A DNA stretch of 64,000 nucleotides from contig NW_024609930.1 of the NCBI RefSeq assembly GCF_016920785.2, positions 1,116,001-1,180,000 on the forward strand. Reading direction: 5' to 3'. A model generated the notes under the pieces. That model did not search any database. It was not told where the DNA came from and worked only from the letters and a program-made list of their open reading frames with translations. Below, piece by piece: positions 11,085 to 21,354 of the stretch; position 1 is the first letter of the stretch, and every line of letters begins with the position of its first letter. Source of the stretch: Ixodes scapularis (lineage: Eukaryota; Arthropoda; Arachnida; Ixodida; Ixodidae). Made by a program: the position numbers and the translations under genes.

Positions 11085-12540
11085 TCGCTATTGCAGACCC
11101 CAATTCTTGTGGCGAGCGTGACTGCTATCCCAGCATGCTTCTTGGCGTTTCATGTATTGCGTACAAAGTCCATTGAACATATAAATATATGCTTATGAGT
11201 GGTTTCCCGGCGACCGTTGAGCGCCTTCTTTCTTTCGAATCATTTTCGTTTTTTCGGCTCTCGGCAGCTATCATTTTTCCACCTCACTTGGCCTCTCACT
11301 TTATCACTAGCAGTTAGTGCGAAAGTCAAGCAAAACTAATGGCCTCGGCAGCTGGCATAATACGTTTACGCGAGAGCTGCTGCATCTGTCGCCGCAGCAG
11401 ATAAAAGAAGCGCTTTAATGCAGTACCTCAGACACCAGGAAAACACTGCTCTTCCCCATCCATTATTAGGTAGTTGCGTCTCTAGCGTAATGACTGTAAT
11501 TTTATCTAACGCGCCCTGCTACCTCACTTCCCTCGTTTGTTTCCTGGGTGTCACCTCTTATTGAGGTACGCGCAATCATTTTTACCCTTTATTTTTGTTG
11601 AACCACAGGGGACATTAGTTACGGTTGTTTCATCGGCGGGGTATCGTTCTCGGGCTAACCGCGTTTTATCTCTGTTTTTTTATTCGTTTTTTTTTTTTTT
11701 TTTTTTTTTTTTTGCGGCACCACAAACGCACGAGAAACAGGAACGGTCGACGCCAGCTGCCTTCGTTGTGTACTTAGAGCGCGCGTTGCTGCCGGCCCGC
11801 AACGATATTACGTCGGGTCATTTGTTACGGCCGTTTGTGCTGCATGGAACAACACGGCACGCTGTGTCGGGCGTCGGTCGCTGCCCTGCGCGAGTGTTGG
11901 ACCAATACGAAAAAAACTCCGTGCTCTCGTCCGCAGTAAGCTCGCTCTTGTGCCATCAGTAGACTGCGAATGTCCTCTCGCACCACTGCGCTCTATGTTG
12001 GTTCAGAACGGAGAAAAAAAGTATGCAAAGAACAAAACTAAATGTGTGTCTCACGGCTGCTTCTGTACTTCTTGTCTAAGTTCATTTTTTCCGGTTTTCT
12101 ATGAACAAGCCTCTGTTCATATGTGTCCGTTGATTATAACTTCATGATTATGTCGAGAGAAAAAAATGCATGCAAAAATAGATCGGTCATGTGTTTATAA
12201 AAACGTTTATATCGATGCTGCCTCTCACGAGATGTGCATAATGTAACGAAAGATTGTCTCAAAGAAAAGTCTCATGTGCGGGTACTAAACTTGTCGGGTG
12301 GGACATTAATCACCAAATTCAACGGAATCCTGAGATCAGAGAAGCCCATACGGAATCATTCTGTGGAACTCAAAACATTCTGCTAATTTCGTGTCTTTTA
12401 ATTGACTGCATTGTTCACATTAGGACACACTATCTTTGCTTACCTTAATTGATAAAGCGCTTTCGCAGGAGCCTAAGATAGTAAACCTCAAGCAAATGTA
12501 ATCAGTTCGATGTCAAATTGTATTAGGCTTACCATTCGCT
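11085..12540. other. Unassigned stretch with a poly-T run
   Basis: It contains a ~30-base T run near 11686-11713. The 141-codon frame 11537-11962 spans that run and is not convincing. I see no family motif, tail or inverted ends here. Confidence 0.45.
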
Positions 12541-12661
12541 GATGAACAACTCGAGGGACGTCCTCTTCTCTCCTCTGCTGTCCTCTTCTCGTCTTCTGAG
12601 ATTCTACGAGTTGAGAGGTAATATTATTCAGAATGGAAGCTTGGGTGTGTTGGTAAGGCAG

Positions 12662-12776
12662 GGTTATTTAAAACGTTCAGCGAAACAAACGGGCCGAAAG
12701 AAAGGAGACAAACAATCGCTGATTGTTTGTCTCCTTTCTTCAGTCCCGTCTGTTTCACTGTACGTTTTAAATAATC
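12662..12776. repeat. Snap-back of a probable SINE body
   Basis: The left arm (12662-12717) and right arm (12721-12776) are inverted copies, separated by only three bases. Shared words include GATTGTTTGTCTCCTTTCTT and TACGTTTTAAATAA. The arms are about 85% identical. A tRNA-like 3' half lies just downstream (12845-12910), so the arms may be the body of a tRNA-derived SINE joined back-to-back. Confidence 0.75.
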
Positions 12777-12844
12777 AGGCAATATTAGTGTTTCTGTTGA
12801 GAAGTAAAAACATGCCATGGCCGAATGTGTCAATCAATGAAGCT

Positions 12845-12910
12845 TGGAGCGCCTGGAGTGAAAACTCGCGGTGCAGACCTCAAGGATCCTGGGTTCAATA
12901 CCCACCCTAG
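12845..12910 (+). mobile_element. tRNA-like 3' half, probable SINE head
   Basis: It contains a good Pol III B-box (GGGTTCAATACCC) with flanking T-stem pairing (GGGT/ACCC) and ends in TAGCCA, the layout of a tRNA T-arm and acceptor end. The 5' half is degenerate and I cannot assign an anticodon. It is more likely a SINE remnant than a tRNA gene. Confidence 0.4.
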
Positions 12911-13433
12911 CCATAGAGATTCTCGTTAAAAAGCCCCAATTGGCTAGCCCTTGTACGGCTCTCACTATGGGTAACAATGTCGCCACACTCTGGCAGACTA
13001 AATTCCTGCTTTCAAAATTACTAACGACTACTTTTCATTCCATGCGTGGAGACGTCCACCTAAACAAACTTCACGTTGTGCTTGAAAAGTAGCAATATGT
13101 GTGAAACGACCCTAGGCTCCATTATGTCCAGAACAGCGATAGAAATGATCCCGTGTTCCGGTCATTCCTTTCTACTTATTTAACAAGGTCAATATCAGAA
13201 TCTATAGAGCTCCTATTTCCACAGAAAACCGTGCATTATTTCCGGGTACGCATTTTCGTTGCTCGAGATAAAAGTCTAAACCAATATTCGTATTTATCCT
13301 TGTATATTTACTTACACAACTTGCAAGTACTATAGGGCGGAAAAATAAGAATTTTTAGCAAACCGTTACCTTGTTACGCGTACTGCACAACCGGACCCTT
13401 TTAAACCATCCTTTTCAGCACGCTCCCGAGTTC

Positions 13434-13960
13434 AAATCAAATCAAATCAAATCAAATCAAGTTTATTTCCAGAAACTCTGGTGGGAAATCCCATACAAAA
13501 AGCTGTTAAATAATAGCTTGACTAGCTATGGGATCTCTTTACATTGGCAGCAGCGACAAATCAATAACACATTAAAATTATACAAAGCTAGAAAAGCACA
13601 AATGAAGGGCTCTTTTACTTGTTGTGTTTCTATTTATGTTGTTATTAATACACTTGTTTAACAGAACTGAAGGACTGAAAATTATAATTTGTCTGAGACC
13701 GAGGGAGGACCCATGATACTGTGTGACGTGTGTGAACAACACATTCATATCTTCTAAGATGTAAAATTGCATACGAAAAATTCTACAAGAGCTGGGGAGA
13801 AAAAAACGAACTGGATAAAGCAAACGGTACTCGTACATGGATTCCATAGGCAGTATCTAAAATCTGGAAAATAATGGTTCTGTGTGGTCATAATAAGAAA
13901 CATCACCAATATAACGTAAAAGTTTCGTTTGGAGCAATAATATGTTAAGGGGCTGAACGC
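13434..13960 (-). mobile_element. Retroposon 3' end with a pentanucleotide tail
   Basis: On the plus strand (AAATC)n at about 13434-13460 is followed by AAGTTTATTTCC. Read on the minus strand this is GGAAATAAACTT running into a (TTGAT)n tail, a typical LINE 3' terminus. The sequence to about 13960 is AT-rich with a degenerate 89-codon minus frame (13578-13847) and is probably 3' UTR or a broken C-terminus. The upstream border is not defined. Confidence 0.55.
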
Positions 13961-14151
13961 TGATCGCTTATCGCTTATGTTTCATCGCTTCTGCGACGTT
14001 TATTGCGTGAAGAGAAAAACGAACATGTGTTCAATTGGTCATAGACATCAGGGATTCGTTCTAAGTGGTATTCGCGCAAAATACAAAAAAAAAGGTTGCG
14101 CCGTCCCTTAACACTGTGCTTATGTATACATCCTACAAAAGACAGCCTGCG

Positions 14152-14284
14152 TACAAATTCGAAAGCGAGTCACCGCGGGATCCGTGTTTCGAATGCCACA
14201 CGGCTATGTGTTCAAGGAGAAAACTTGACATGCGGCATTCGAATCACGGATATTGCGGTGACTCGTGTTTGCATACGGTAATTT
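14152..14284. repeat. Short foldback element
   Basis: Inverted arms share GAGTCACCGC, ATCCGTG and TTCGAATGCC. The left arm is at about 14152-14205 and the right at about 14233-14284. The borders are not precise and no target duplication is evident. Confidence 0.65.
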
Positions 14285-14537
14285 GTATGGTGAAATGAGC
14301 ATCGTACGGGCGTGCGGTCATATGTTACAACTGCGTTGTCCACGTTAAAGACCCCAGGCTAGCGGTTGTACCGCACTGGCTAAATTGAACCTATGCAGCT
14401 AAGAGCTAGACAAGTCATAAGTTGAAGCAGATTAATTTCAGGCAGTAAAAACATACACACATCAACTGCCTGGAAGAGCAGCGTAAGCCCGGAGTTTATG
14501 GCCACGCCAATGCGGTCGCTTTTAGTTGAGTTACTTA

Positions 14538-14746
14538 AGGCCGGTTCAGACACTTGCGTTTGAGTGCGTTTGGCTGCGTTGCGTCGAGAACCGAAAGCTA
14601 GTCACCGGCATATCTGTGCTTCGTATGAAGCGTGGAATCACTTTCAAGGAATCACCTTGGCACGCGATATAAGCAGCAGGGATGACTTGGTTTCTCGAAG
14701 CCACAACGCAGTCAAACGCTTTCAAACGCAACTGTCTGAACCAGGC
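14538..14746. mobile_element. MITE, PIF/Harbinger-like
   Basis: The inverted ends are AGGCCGGTTCAGACA on the left and (reverse complement) AGCCTGGTTCAGACA on the right. They are continued by TTGCGTTTGA and GCGTTTG. The flanking triplets are TTA and GTA, so a 3-bp target duplication is plausible but imperfect. It resembles the element at 24840-25144 in its AGGC-type ends. It is non-coding. Confidence 0.6.
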
Positions 14747-14749
14747 TGT

Positions 14750-16139
14750 ACTGTATTGCTCGATTTCGGTTAATACCCAGGCTCGGATTTGGACCTCGTA
14801 CCCAGTGGACGCCTCTAACGGCTCACGGCAGTCAGTCGTTTACCATTCTCGGTCAGTGAGGCGCCGAAAAGTAATATTGACAATGGTAATGTCCACAGGT
14901 AGAATGAGGTAAACAAATATATTGTTTGTTTTTTTTTTTGTTTTTTTTTTTAGAAGAGGAACGAGCGAATAAGACTTCATACTCTAAGCACTCCTTTCCG
15001 GAAAGTGGAAAGTTCTCTTAACGATATTCAAGGAGTTATTCTGCATGAACGTTACACTACTCACAAGATGGACATGACTGGCACAAAAAAAATAATGCAC
15101 TCCAAAATAGTTTGGTGAATGAAATATTAGATCTATCGTAAACACCAAATATCCCTGCCTCGTACTACAGGAGTAAAAATAAATAAATTGAAATGAGAAG
15201 CTAACCGCAAGAATATAAGACAATTTGTTTTTAAGTTTATTGATGCGTAAACTTAAAAAAAAAAAAATCATTTCCCAAGGCAGAGCTCAATGGTAGCTAC
15301 GCCGTGACGTTTTTTTCTGATGCGATCCGTGCAATGTAAACCGCTTTTCGCTTCATGCATAAGGCGTTGAAAGCGTTTGCGCCTAACACATTTGTCAACG
15401 TCGTTTCGACGTGCGGTTGCGAGGGAGCAATGTTTATTGAATAAATAATGTATACAAATAAAGGGGGGAGTCCGGCCATAACTCAGAATGAGAAAGCTTA
15501 ATTCTGCATTCATTGAAATTTTTGTTCTTCACTTTTTGTAGAAGAAAGGATGGCACAAGCTAATATTTCATCAAACAATTCAAGCGCGCTCGCCGAAAAA
15601 AAAAAAAAAAGCTTTTATAATGTTTTTTTTTTTTATTTTCATTCTTTCCGCATTTTTGTCTACTGTTGTTTTTCTGAGCATTTTTCGGACGCAGCCCGTT
15701 TCTTCCCTTTTTCCCGCCGCCGAGGGTCCGCTGCCCTGCGAACTGTATTTGGGGCGTGTTGACAAAGCTCTGGATTACTTCTGCTCCCCTTTTTGGCGTT
15801 GTTCGTTTCGGGCCACCTTATATATATATATTGTTTCTTCGATCTCCTTTTCGAGGGCGTTGAAAGCGAATATTTGCTTCTTGGCTGCATTGCCCAACGA
15901 GGTTCCGGATGACGCGCTGCGATTGCGCCGGGAATACTAAATCAATAACTGCGCAGAGTGCGACGGATTCAGCATTAGCATGCAACTTATGGTATTTTTG
16001 TACCTCTTCGCCAAATACCAAGCTGACCTAAAACTTACTCGTGCCCTGAAATGGGCTTGAAGCGGCAACCGCGTTAACTGACAAACACTTGTGCTCCTAA
16101 ATTCACCATAAAAAAAAAAAACTACGCAAGCTTGGTAGT
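14750..16139. other. Unassigned, AT-rich with homopolymer runs
   Basis: T and A runs lie near 14928-14950, 15257-15267 and 15598-15634. The frames at 15268-15513 and 15620-15940 overlap others on the opposite strand and show no motif. A short TA run is at about 15820-15830. Confidence 0.45.
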
Positions 16140-16570
16140 GCTGACGACAGACATGTACAAGTTTTCAGAAAATGTAATTTAGTTAAGTTACTGAGTATTG
16201 ACGTCAAAAAGGAATTGGAGTGGAGTAGAAATTACTCAAATAGAAAGTAATTGAGATAATTACTAATTACCGTAAAAAGTAGCGAATTACTTTTAAAGTT
16301 ACTTTTATATGTTTTTGTTTTTTTTTATGGTGAAAAGAAAGTACAGAGGCTTTTATCCGCTAGCGAAATTGTGCTAGCCAAATATGAATCGGCTTGTTTT
16401 TTCGTTTTTTTTTTCACAGAAATGCTTTAATAGCTGGTTCTGCTTTTTGGTGCCTAATTATTTTTGTACTTTTTTGTTTATTTGGTCAATGATCTACTAC
16501 GAATGTGTCATTTCTACTTCGAAATTTCGCACTGTCTGAACTTGATTTTTAGACAGTGTTTGCTTGTTTA

Positions 16571-17593
16571 CAGTGTTGTGTAAATAAATATGAAAAGTAT
16601 TTGAAGTACGAATTAAATGAGAGTTTAAATATACTTCAAATACATTAGTAAGCACGCCGGGTGCAATGTACTTGAAGTAACGCGTATAAATACATTATAT
16701 TTCAAGGTAAAGTACGAGCACTTTTAACACAATCTATCTTGATGTCCTTTCATTCCCTATACAGTGTTTTTTATATGTATTGCTCCGGCGGTAATCTTAG
16801 GTGCATCAGTTTTTGCCGAAATGACAGCGAATATTGTATAAGCTCAAGTCGCCGCAGTGTAGTTGTTCTACTCTCACTGACGAGCTATTTGACACAATCA
16901 ACTTATAAGGCACTTATTTCTCTCGGTCTGACAGCCGCCATTACTTCACTCAGAGAAATGACCAGATGACGTCTCGAAAGAGCGCGTTTTCACACGACGA
17001 TACCGCCATCTTTTGTTTTCAAATTCGGGGAATGTACCTTGAAGTCGGGAGTTTTACTTTCCTCGGAAAATAGAAGTACATGTTCAGAGAATTTACATTA
17101 AGCAAAGTACAATTTTTTTAAACAGTTGTATTTAAGTACCATGTACTATCGGGGAAAAATGAAATGCGAACAGAGGAGCGCGTGGCTCGCGGTACAGGCT
17201 GCGCCGCCTGGAAGTGAGCCTAGGGGTGAGGGTGCGTGGCCTACTTCGATGTGTTCACGCCTCTCGATTGGCGCTCTCCCAGCTTCGGCAGTGCGCCTCT
17301 CAGTGCGCTGAAAGCTGTCACCGCTATCTTTGCCTGCTCGCCGAGTGCGCCGAGCTTCTTTGCACCGCACGCGCTGCGCCAGCAAAGATAGCGGTGACAG
17401 CTTTCAGCGCACTAAGAGGCGCACTGCTGAAGCTTGGGGAGCGCAGAGGGAGGGGCGTGAACACGTCGGAGTAGGCCACGCACCCTCGCTCCTAGGCTCA
17501 CTTCCAGGGGGCGTAGCCTGTACCGCGAGTCACGCGCTCCTCTGTTCGCATTTCATTTTTCCCCGATAATACATAGAGTACTTCCCAACACTG
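16571..17593. mobile_element. Nested hAT element, CAGTGTTG ends, perfect TSD
   Basis: It starts CAGTGTTGTG and ends CCCAACACTG. It is flanked by perfect 8-bp duplications, CTTGTTTA, at 16563-16570 and 17594-17601. The 5' part is dense in TACTTGAAGTA-like words and the extreme 3' end also contains AGTACTT. The 3' half is a long foldback (17141-17577). No transposase is visible. CAGTGTTG ends with an 8-bp duplication are classic for hAT. Confidence 0.9.
17141..17577. repeat. Long foldback, ~195-bp arms
   Basis: The left arm (17141-17333) and right arm (17382-17577) are inverted copies at roughly 90% identity, separated by a ~48-bp loop. Landmarks are ATCGGGGAAAAATGAAATGC at the outer edge and CACCGCTATCTTTGC at the inner edge. 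It is CpG-rich, unlike its surroundings, and forms the 3' half of the enclosing hAT. It could be a captured inverted segment or the real body of that element family. Confidence 0.85.
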
Positions 17594-18469
17594 CTTGTTT
17601 ATTATTTTATTTTTTTTATATAAAAAGGTTGGGGGATTTACTACAGGCTTCTCGAACGATCTTTGAATCTTTGAAGATCTGCATATTCTGAGTTTTGGGA
17701 GGAAAGTCAACGCAAAAAGGCAATCTTTGCGTTGCCCTTTAGCACGCGATTCTTCGAGTGCAGCACAAACTACGGGAGCACCAGATGAGTTTCAGAGCAG
17801 GTGCTGCATTTTGTTTCCTCCTTTGAGTGAGGACGCAGTGTGCGCAACTCCTGTAGTGAGCGAGAGTTTCTACGTTGGGGAGGAGCGGGGACCAGCCCTT
17901 TCTTCAAATGGGTCGAGTCTCCTTAAGCTTCGGGACACAGAGAAACGCCAGTCTTCGGCGCTAATCTCGCAGTTACTCGGCCTCTCTTGCGTCGTGTCTG
18001 TTCGCTCCCCGCGCCTTGTAGCAGTGTTGTTCAAGTGGGGGGTTATGAAAATTTGGGGGGGGGGGGGGGGGGTGTCGGAATCTTCCGAAGCCATTTTCTC
18101 CCTCCTCTTCCTACGCCACATGATTTCCCCTATTTGAAAATATCAGCTGATCTTCCAACATCTTATCTCCTTTGTGCAGGAATGTTTGCTGATATTCAGA
18201 ACAACCACTAAAATTCGAAAGTAAATTGTAACTTGAGTAGAAGTTACTCCAAAAAGGTATTTAAAGTAAACTACTAATTACTGAAATACAAATGGAATTA
18301 AAAGGTACTAAACTACTCGGAAAAGTAGCTAAACTACAGTAACTTGGCTAGAGTAGATTAACTATATGTACAAGTCTGGGCTGACGGAGACCGGAAAGGA
18401 CTGAGTGTGTTGAGCGGAAACCACCCTATCACAGAACCACCTCGCAAAAACTGACGTCACGTGATTTGC

Positions 18470-18660
18470 AGTAACATGACGTGGTCATGACACCTCAAAT
18501 TCCGAGATAAATTAAGCGGAGAAATTTACATCACGCGACACTAAGGCAAATAACCAATTTGCCCGCTAATAAACTGGGCGGGAAACTTGACATCTCGCGA
18601 AACGAGGACACGAGAGAATAATTTAGCCGCTACATTTAGCGGGGGAACTGAGATGATGGT
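18470..18660. repeat. Degenerate units of the GCTAAATTTAGC palindrome family
   Basis: Words such as AATTAAGCGGAGAAA, CCGCTAATAAACTGGGCGGG and GCCGCTACATTTAGCGGGGG alternate with TCACGCGAC and GACATCTCGCG. These match degraded versions of the unit arrayed at 20215-20470 and 55510-55960. Confidence 0.6.
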
Positions 18661-18664
18661 TGTT

Positions 18665-19390
18665 CGGGATTGTTGTTTGTGAAGTTTTTCGCGTAGAATC
18701 AGCGGATAAAACAGGTTTTGCGTTAAAATAAGCAATCCAGCGTTCGCGATGGCAGTATCGAGCGTTGTATATTATCCGTTCAACGAGAATGTTCATCTTC
18801 AACGCGTCTCAAACTTGTAGGTTCACGTCGTCCACTAAAGTGGTCCATTGATTTCCGCCTTGTGACGTCATAAACGGGTCATGCTGTCACCTGTTTTAAT
18901 CCTAGCGGTGTCCCTGCGGTGGTGCTGGATGTTGCAGGCGCCTTTTCTCCTGCAGATCGCTCTCTGCCGGGGCAGTCCACGGAAGCTTCGCCAGCCAGAA
19001 CTTGGGACGACGTGACGAGGGAGACACTCGCGTTCGCTCGTGCTTTTCGCCGGTATTTCAACGATCAACCGTCAGGATCGCGACGTCCGAGAACATGACA
19101 CTTCGGCTTCTATGACGTCGTTTGTTGCCACTTCGGGATCATTTTTGATCCATGGGTCTGATAGGACGCGAAACACACCAGTTGGAAAGGCGCTCTGAGC
19201 ACCACACTGACATTATGCTTCAGCGGTTTTCTCTTTTTTTTTTTGAATTATTATTCGTAGTAACGGGGGAGTCTAACTTACGACACTGGCAGATAGTTTG
19301 GGCGCAATGAATTCAATTCAATGTTTCTTTCATGACGCGAATACATTTTTTTCTTATCCTGGGTCAGGCTACCTTAAACTCAAGGAATGG
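18665..19390. other. CpG-rich unassigned stretch
   Basis: Several GACGTC and GACGTCA words and an overlapping pair of frames (18868-19068 minus) are present, but no motif of a known family. It could be flank of the palindrome-array repeat. Confidence 0.4.
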
Positions 19391-19397
19391 AGAGGAT

Positions 19398-19945
19398 CAG
19401 TGTTGCTGGTAACGTTTTACTGTTTTCGGCAACGGAGTAACGCACTAGCTACGTTTTCATGACAGTAATGGATATCTTGTTAACATTCAAATTTTGAGTT
19501 ACGGGTAACGCAGTTACGTTACCCGTTACGTCTTTCCATGACTTGAAAGAAATTTTGCTTCAGTATTTCTTTTTCTAGGCGCAAAGTCATGTGAGTTCTT
19601 GCACTCACCCCACATAGATTCAAAATGTTCCCTCTTGGTCCAAGACGAGTAAACTTTTAGTGGAACCGTAAAAAAATAAGGTAATTAGGTAACACTTCTA
19701 CATGTACATATTGTATCTTTAAATATTGCGCTTATGCACACATATAAGGTCCAAACAGTAAAAGGATGTTATTCATAAATAAAGAAGAAACGCAATAGTA
19801 GCGTGCGGAACTTATTTCGGTAAAGGTAAAAATAACGGGTTCCTTTTATTTTGACGTAAGGTTGGTCGGGATAACAAGTTTCTTTTATTTGCATGTAACG
19901 CGTAACATGTTTTGTTACTTTTCATCGGTAGAGCCTACAACACTG
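19398..19945. mobile_element. Small hAT-like element with GTAACG repeats
   Basis: The left end is CAGTGTTGCTGGTAACG and the right end (reverse complement) is CAGTGTTGTAGGCTCTACC. The ends carry GTAACG, CGTTAC and TAACGCGTAAC words, close to those of the larger element at 21355-23775, so it may be a deletion derivative of that family. The flanks do not show a clean 8-bp duplication, so the border assignment rests on the inverted ends alone. Confidence 0.65.
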
Positions 19946-20214
19946 GATGGATGTATGATGTTCGGTAGACACTTGAAACAGTATTGAAATCGATAAATTC
20001 TCTTGAGACTTTATGGACTACCCATTAACTTACAATTGAGTATTAGCGGCGAGGTATTTTGGTGGTGCCTCCCTGTGGTTACCTTTCGTGACGTCATTAC
20101 CTTGCGAACAACAAGTTCGATGGTGTTTTTAATTAGCGCGGTGCAAGCTTGAAATGATTGGGCTCTTAAAGCAACAGTGCTAACACCGTCAAAATTAAAG
20201 CCCCTACATTCCTC

Positions 20215-20470
20215 TTATTCCCGTCGATGGAAACTAAATTGGTGTTGAGGTCACGTGACGTCCATTTTTCCCGCTATATCTAGCGGGCAAACTGAATTTG
20301 CTTATGGGTGACGCGACACGAAGTCATGGGACGTCATTTTCCCCGCTACTTTTGTTGAGGAAACTGAATAAAGTGTTAGGTCGTCTGAAGTTATTTTCCG
20401 CGCTAAATTTAGCGGGGAAACTGAATTGGTGTTGAGGTCACGGGGCATCAATTTTTCAGCCTAATTTAGC
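20215..20470. repeat. Array of palindromic units (GCTAAATTTAGC / CACGTG)
   Basis: Four diverged tandem units of about 55-70 bp each read AAACTGAATTGGTGTTGAGG, then a TCACGTGACGTC-like part, then CCCCGCTAAATTTAGCGGGG or a variant. Each unit contains two self-complementary words. The same unit is found at 55510-55960 and in degraded form near 18.5, 50.4, 60.5 and 62.6 kb. Confidence 0.8.
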
Positions 20471-20473
20471 AGG

Positions 20474-20672
20474 GAGCTGTGGGAGGAGGGGAGGGTAGGC
20501 AGGAGAAGGAGGGGAGGGGTAGAGGAAAAGGGGAGGATGAGGAGAAGGGGAGATGAGGAGGAGAGAAGGAATAGGAGGATCAAAGGAGGAGGGGAGGAGG
20601 ACGATTGGGAGGAGGATATGAGGAGGAGGAGAGAAAAAGGGGAAGGAAACGGACGAGGAGGAGGGATATACC
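20474..20672. repeat. Polypurine tract of about 200 bp
   Basis: Almost unbroken GGA/GGGA/GAGG purines run from 20474 to about 20665, followed by a short pyrimidine stretch (CCTCCCCTCTTCCTCCTC). This suits triplex or G-quadruplex structure, which is inference. The same purine block adjoins the terminal motif at 40740 and, in pyrimidine form, at 50505. Confidence 0.85.
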
Positions 20673-20684
20673 CTCCCCTCTTCC

Positions 20685-20745
20685 TCCTCAAGAGCAGCGC
20701 TCTAATTTCGCATTATAGAGATTTGTAGACGTCTCATTTTTTAGA
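20685..20745. repeat. Terminal block of the composite element (solo end)
   Basis: CTCAAGAGCAGCGCTCTAA followed by a diverged TTCGC...TAGAGATTTGTAGACGTCTCATTTTTT matches the block at 50508-50565 and, inverted, 40690-40745. The opposite end of the element was not found nearby, so this looks like one end only. Confidence 0.65.
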
Positions 20746-20843
20746 TAAAAACATAGGAAACATACAACAGTTTACAGCAATAGGAACATTGCATTGGTTA
20801 AATAGTAAAAGCAAATAAGCAATAGTTTACCAAAAGCACGTGA

Positions 20844-21340
20844 TTACCAATCGCAGTAAAACAAAATAGCGGAATCGGCAATGGATGCAAGCGATGTAGG
20901 TAGGTGATTCCAGTCATTAGATACTAGAGGAATTAATGATGCGTAAAATGTGGTATAACGACACAATTGGACGCCGACCTTCTGATAATGATCAAGACGT
21001 GATGAAACAAATGATTGAAGACTTATTAGTTGACTGCTGACCGCAGAGTTGTGGTGTAAGGTTTTGCGAAATATAAAAATGCTTGAGATTTTTTCACAAT
21101 GTGCGAGGCTGGAAAGATGCAGGCTGTTTTTCACTGATGTTATACTAGCGGTGCGGTTATAATTAGCCAATATAAAAAGCTCGGATTTGTTCTGGACGGG
21201 TTTAAGAGAGTCAATAAGGCAAGTTGGGCTGAGATTCCAATGGAGGGTACATATTCAAGTTTTGATAGCACCAATATTTTTATTAAAAAAGAGCTTTAAC
21301 GATGAAGGGGCTAAAAAGAAGTTACGTTTGAGAAAACCAA
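20844..21340 (-). pseudogene. LINE ORF2 C-terminus remnant
   Basis: The minus-strand 20844-21170 frame contains ANYNRTASITSVKNSL. This corresponds to INYHRTACVTSMKISL of the LINE at 7.3 kb and ends in a WNHLP box. Upstream, 21180-21340 can be read, with stops, as the conserved GFLKRNFFLAPSSL and KLEYAS regions. Stops and shifts make it non-functional. Confidence 0.75.
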
Positions 21341-21354
21341 GCATGCGATTGGCG

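Larger units (their letters stand above)
16148..18379. mobile_element. hAT-like element with AGTTACT-type subterminal repeats, carrying a nested hAT
   Basis: The left end is CAGACATGTACAAG and the right end (reverse complement) is CAGACTTGTACATA. The flanks GCTGACGA (16140-16147) and GCTGACGG (18380-18387) match at 7 of 8 bases. Within about 180 bp of each end, words such as AGTTACTG, AAGTAAT and TACTAATTAC recur on both strands. 16571-17593 is a later hAT insertion. The remaining interior has no recognisable transposase. The exact right border may differ by a base. Confidence 0.75.

Noticed and set aside
11537..11962. 141-codon plus frame
   Set aside because: It reads through a ~30-base T run as poly-phenylalanine and has no recognisable domain.
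12542..12910. 122-codon plus frame
   Set aside because: It translates the foldback arms; the opposite strand gives a near-identical peptide because of the palindrome.
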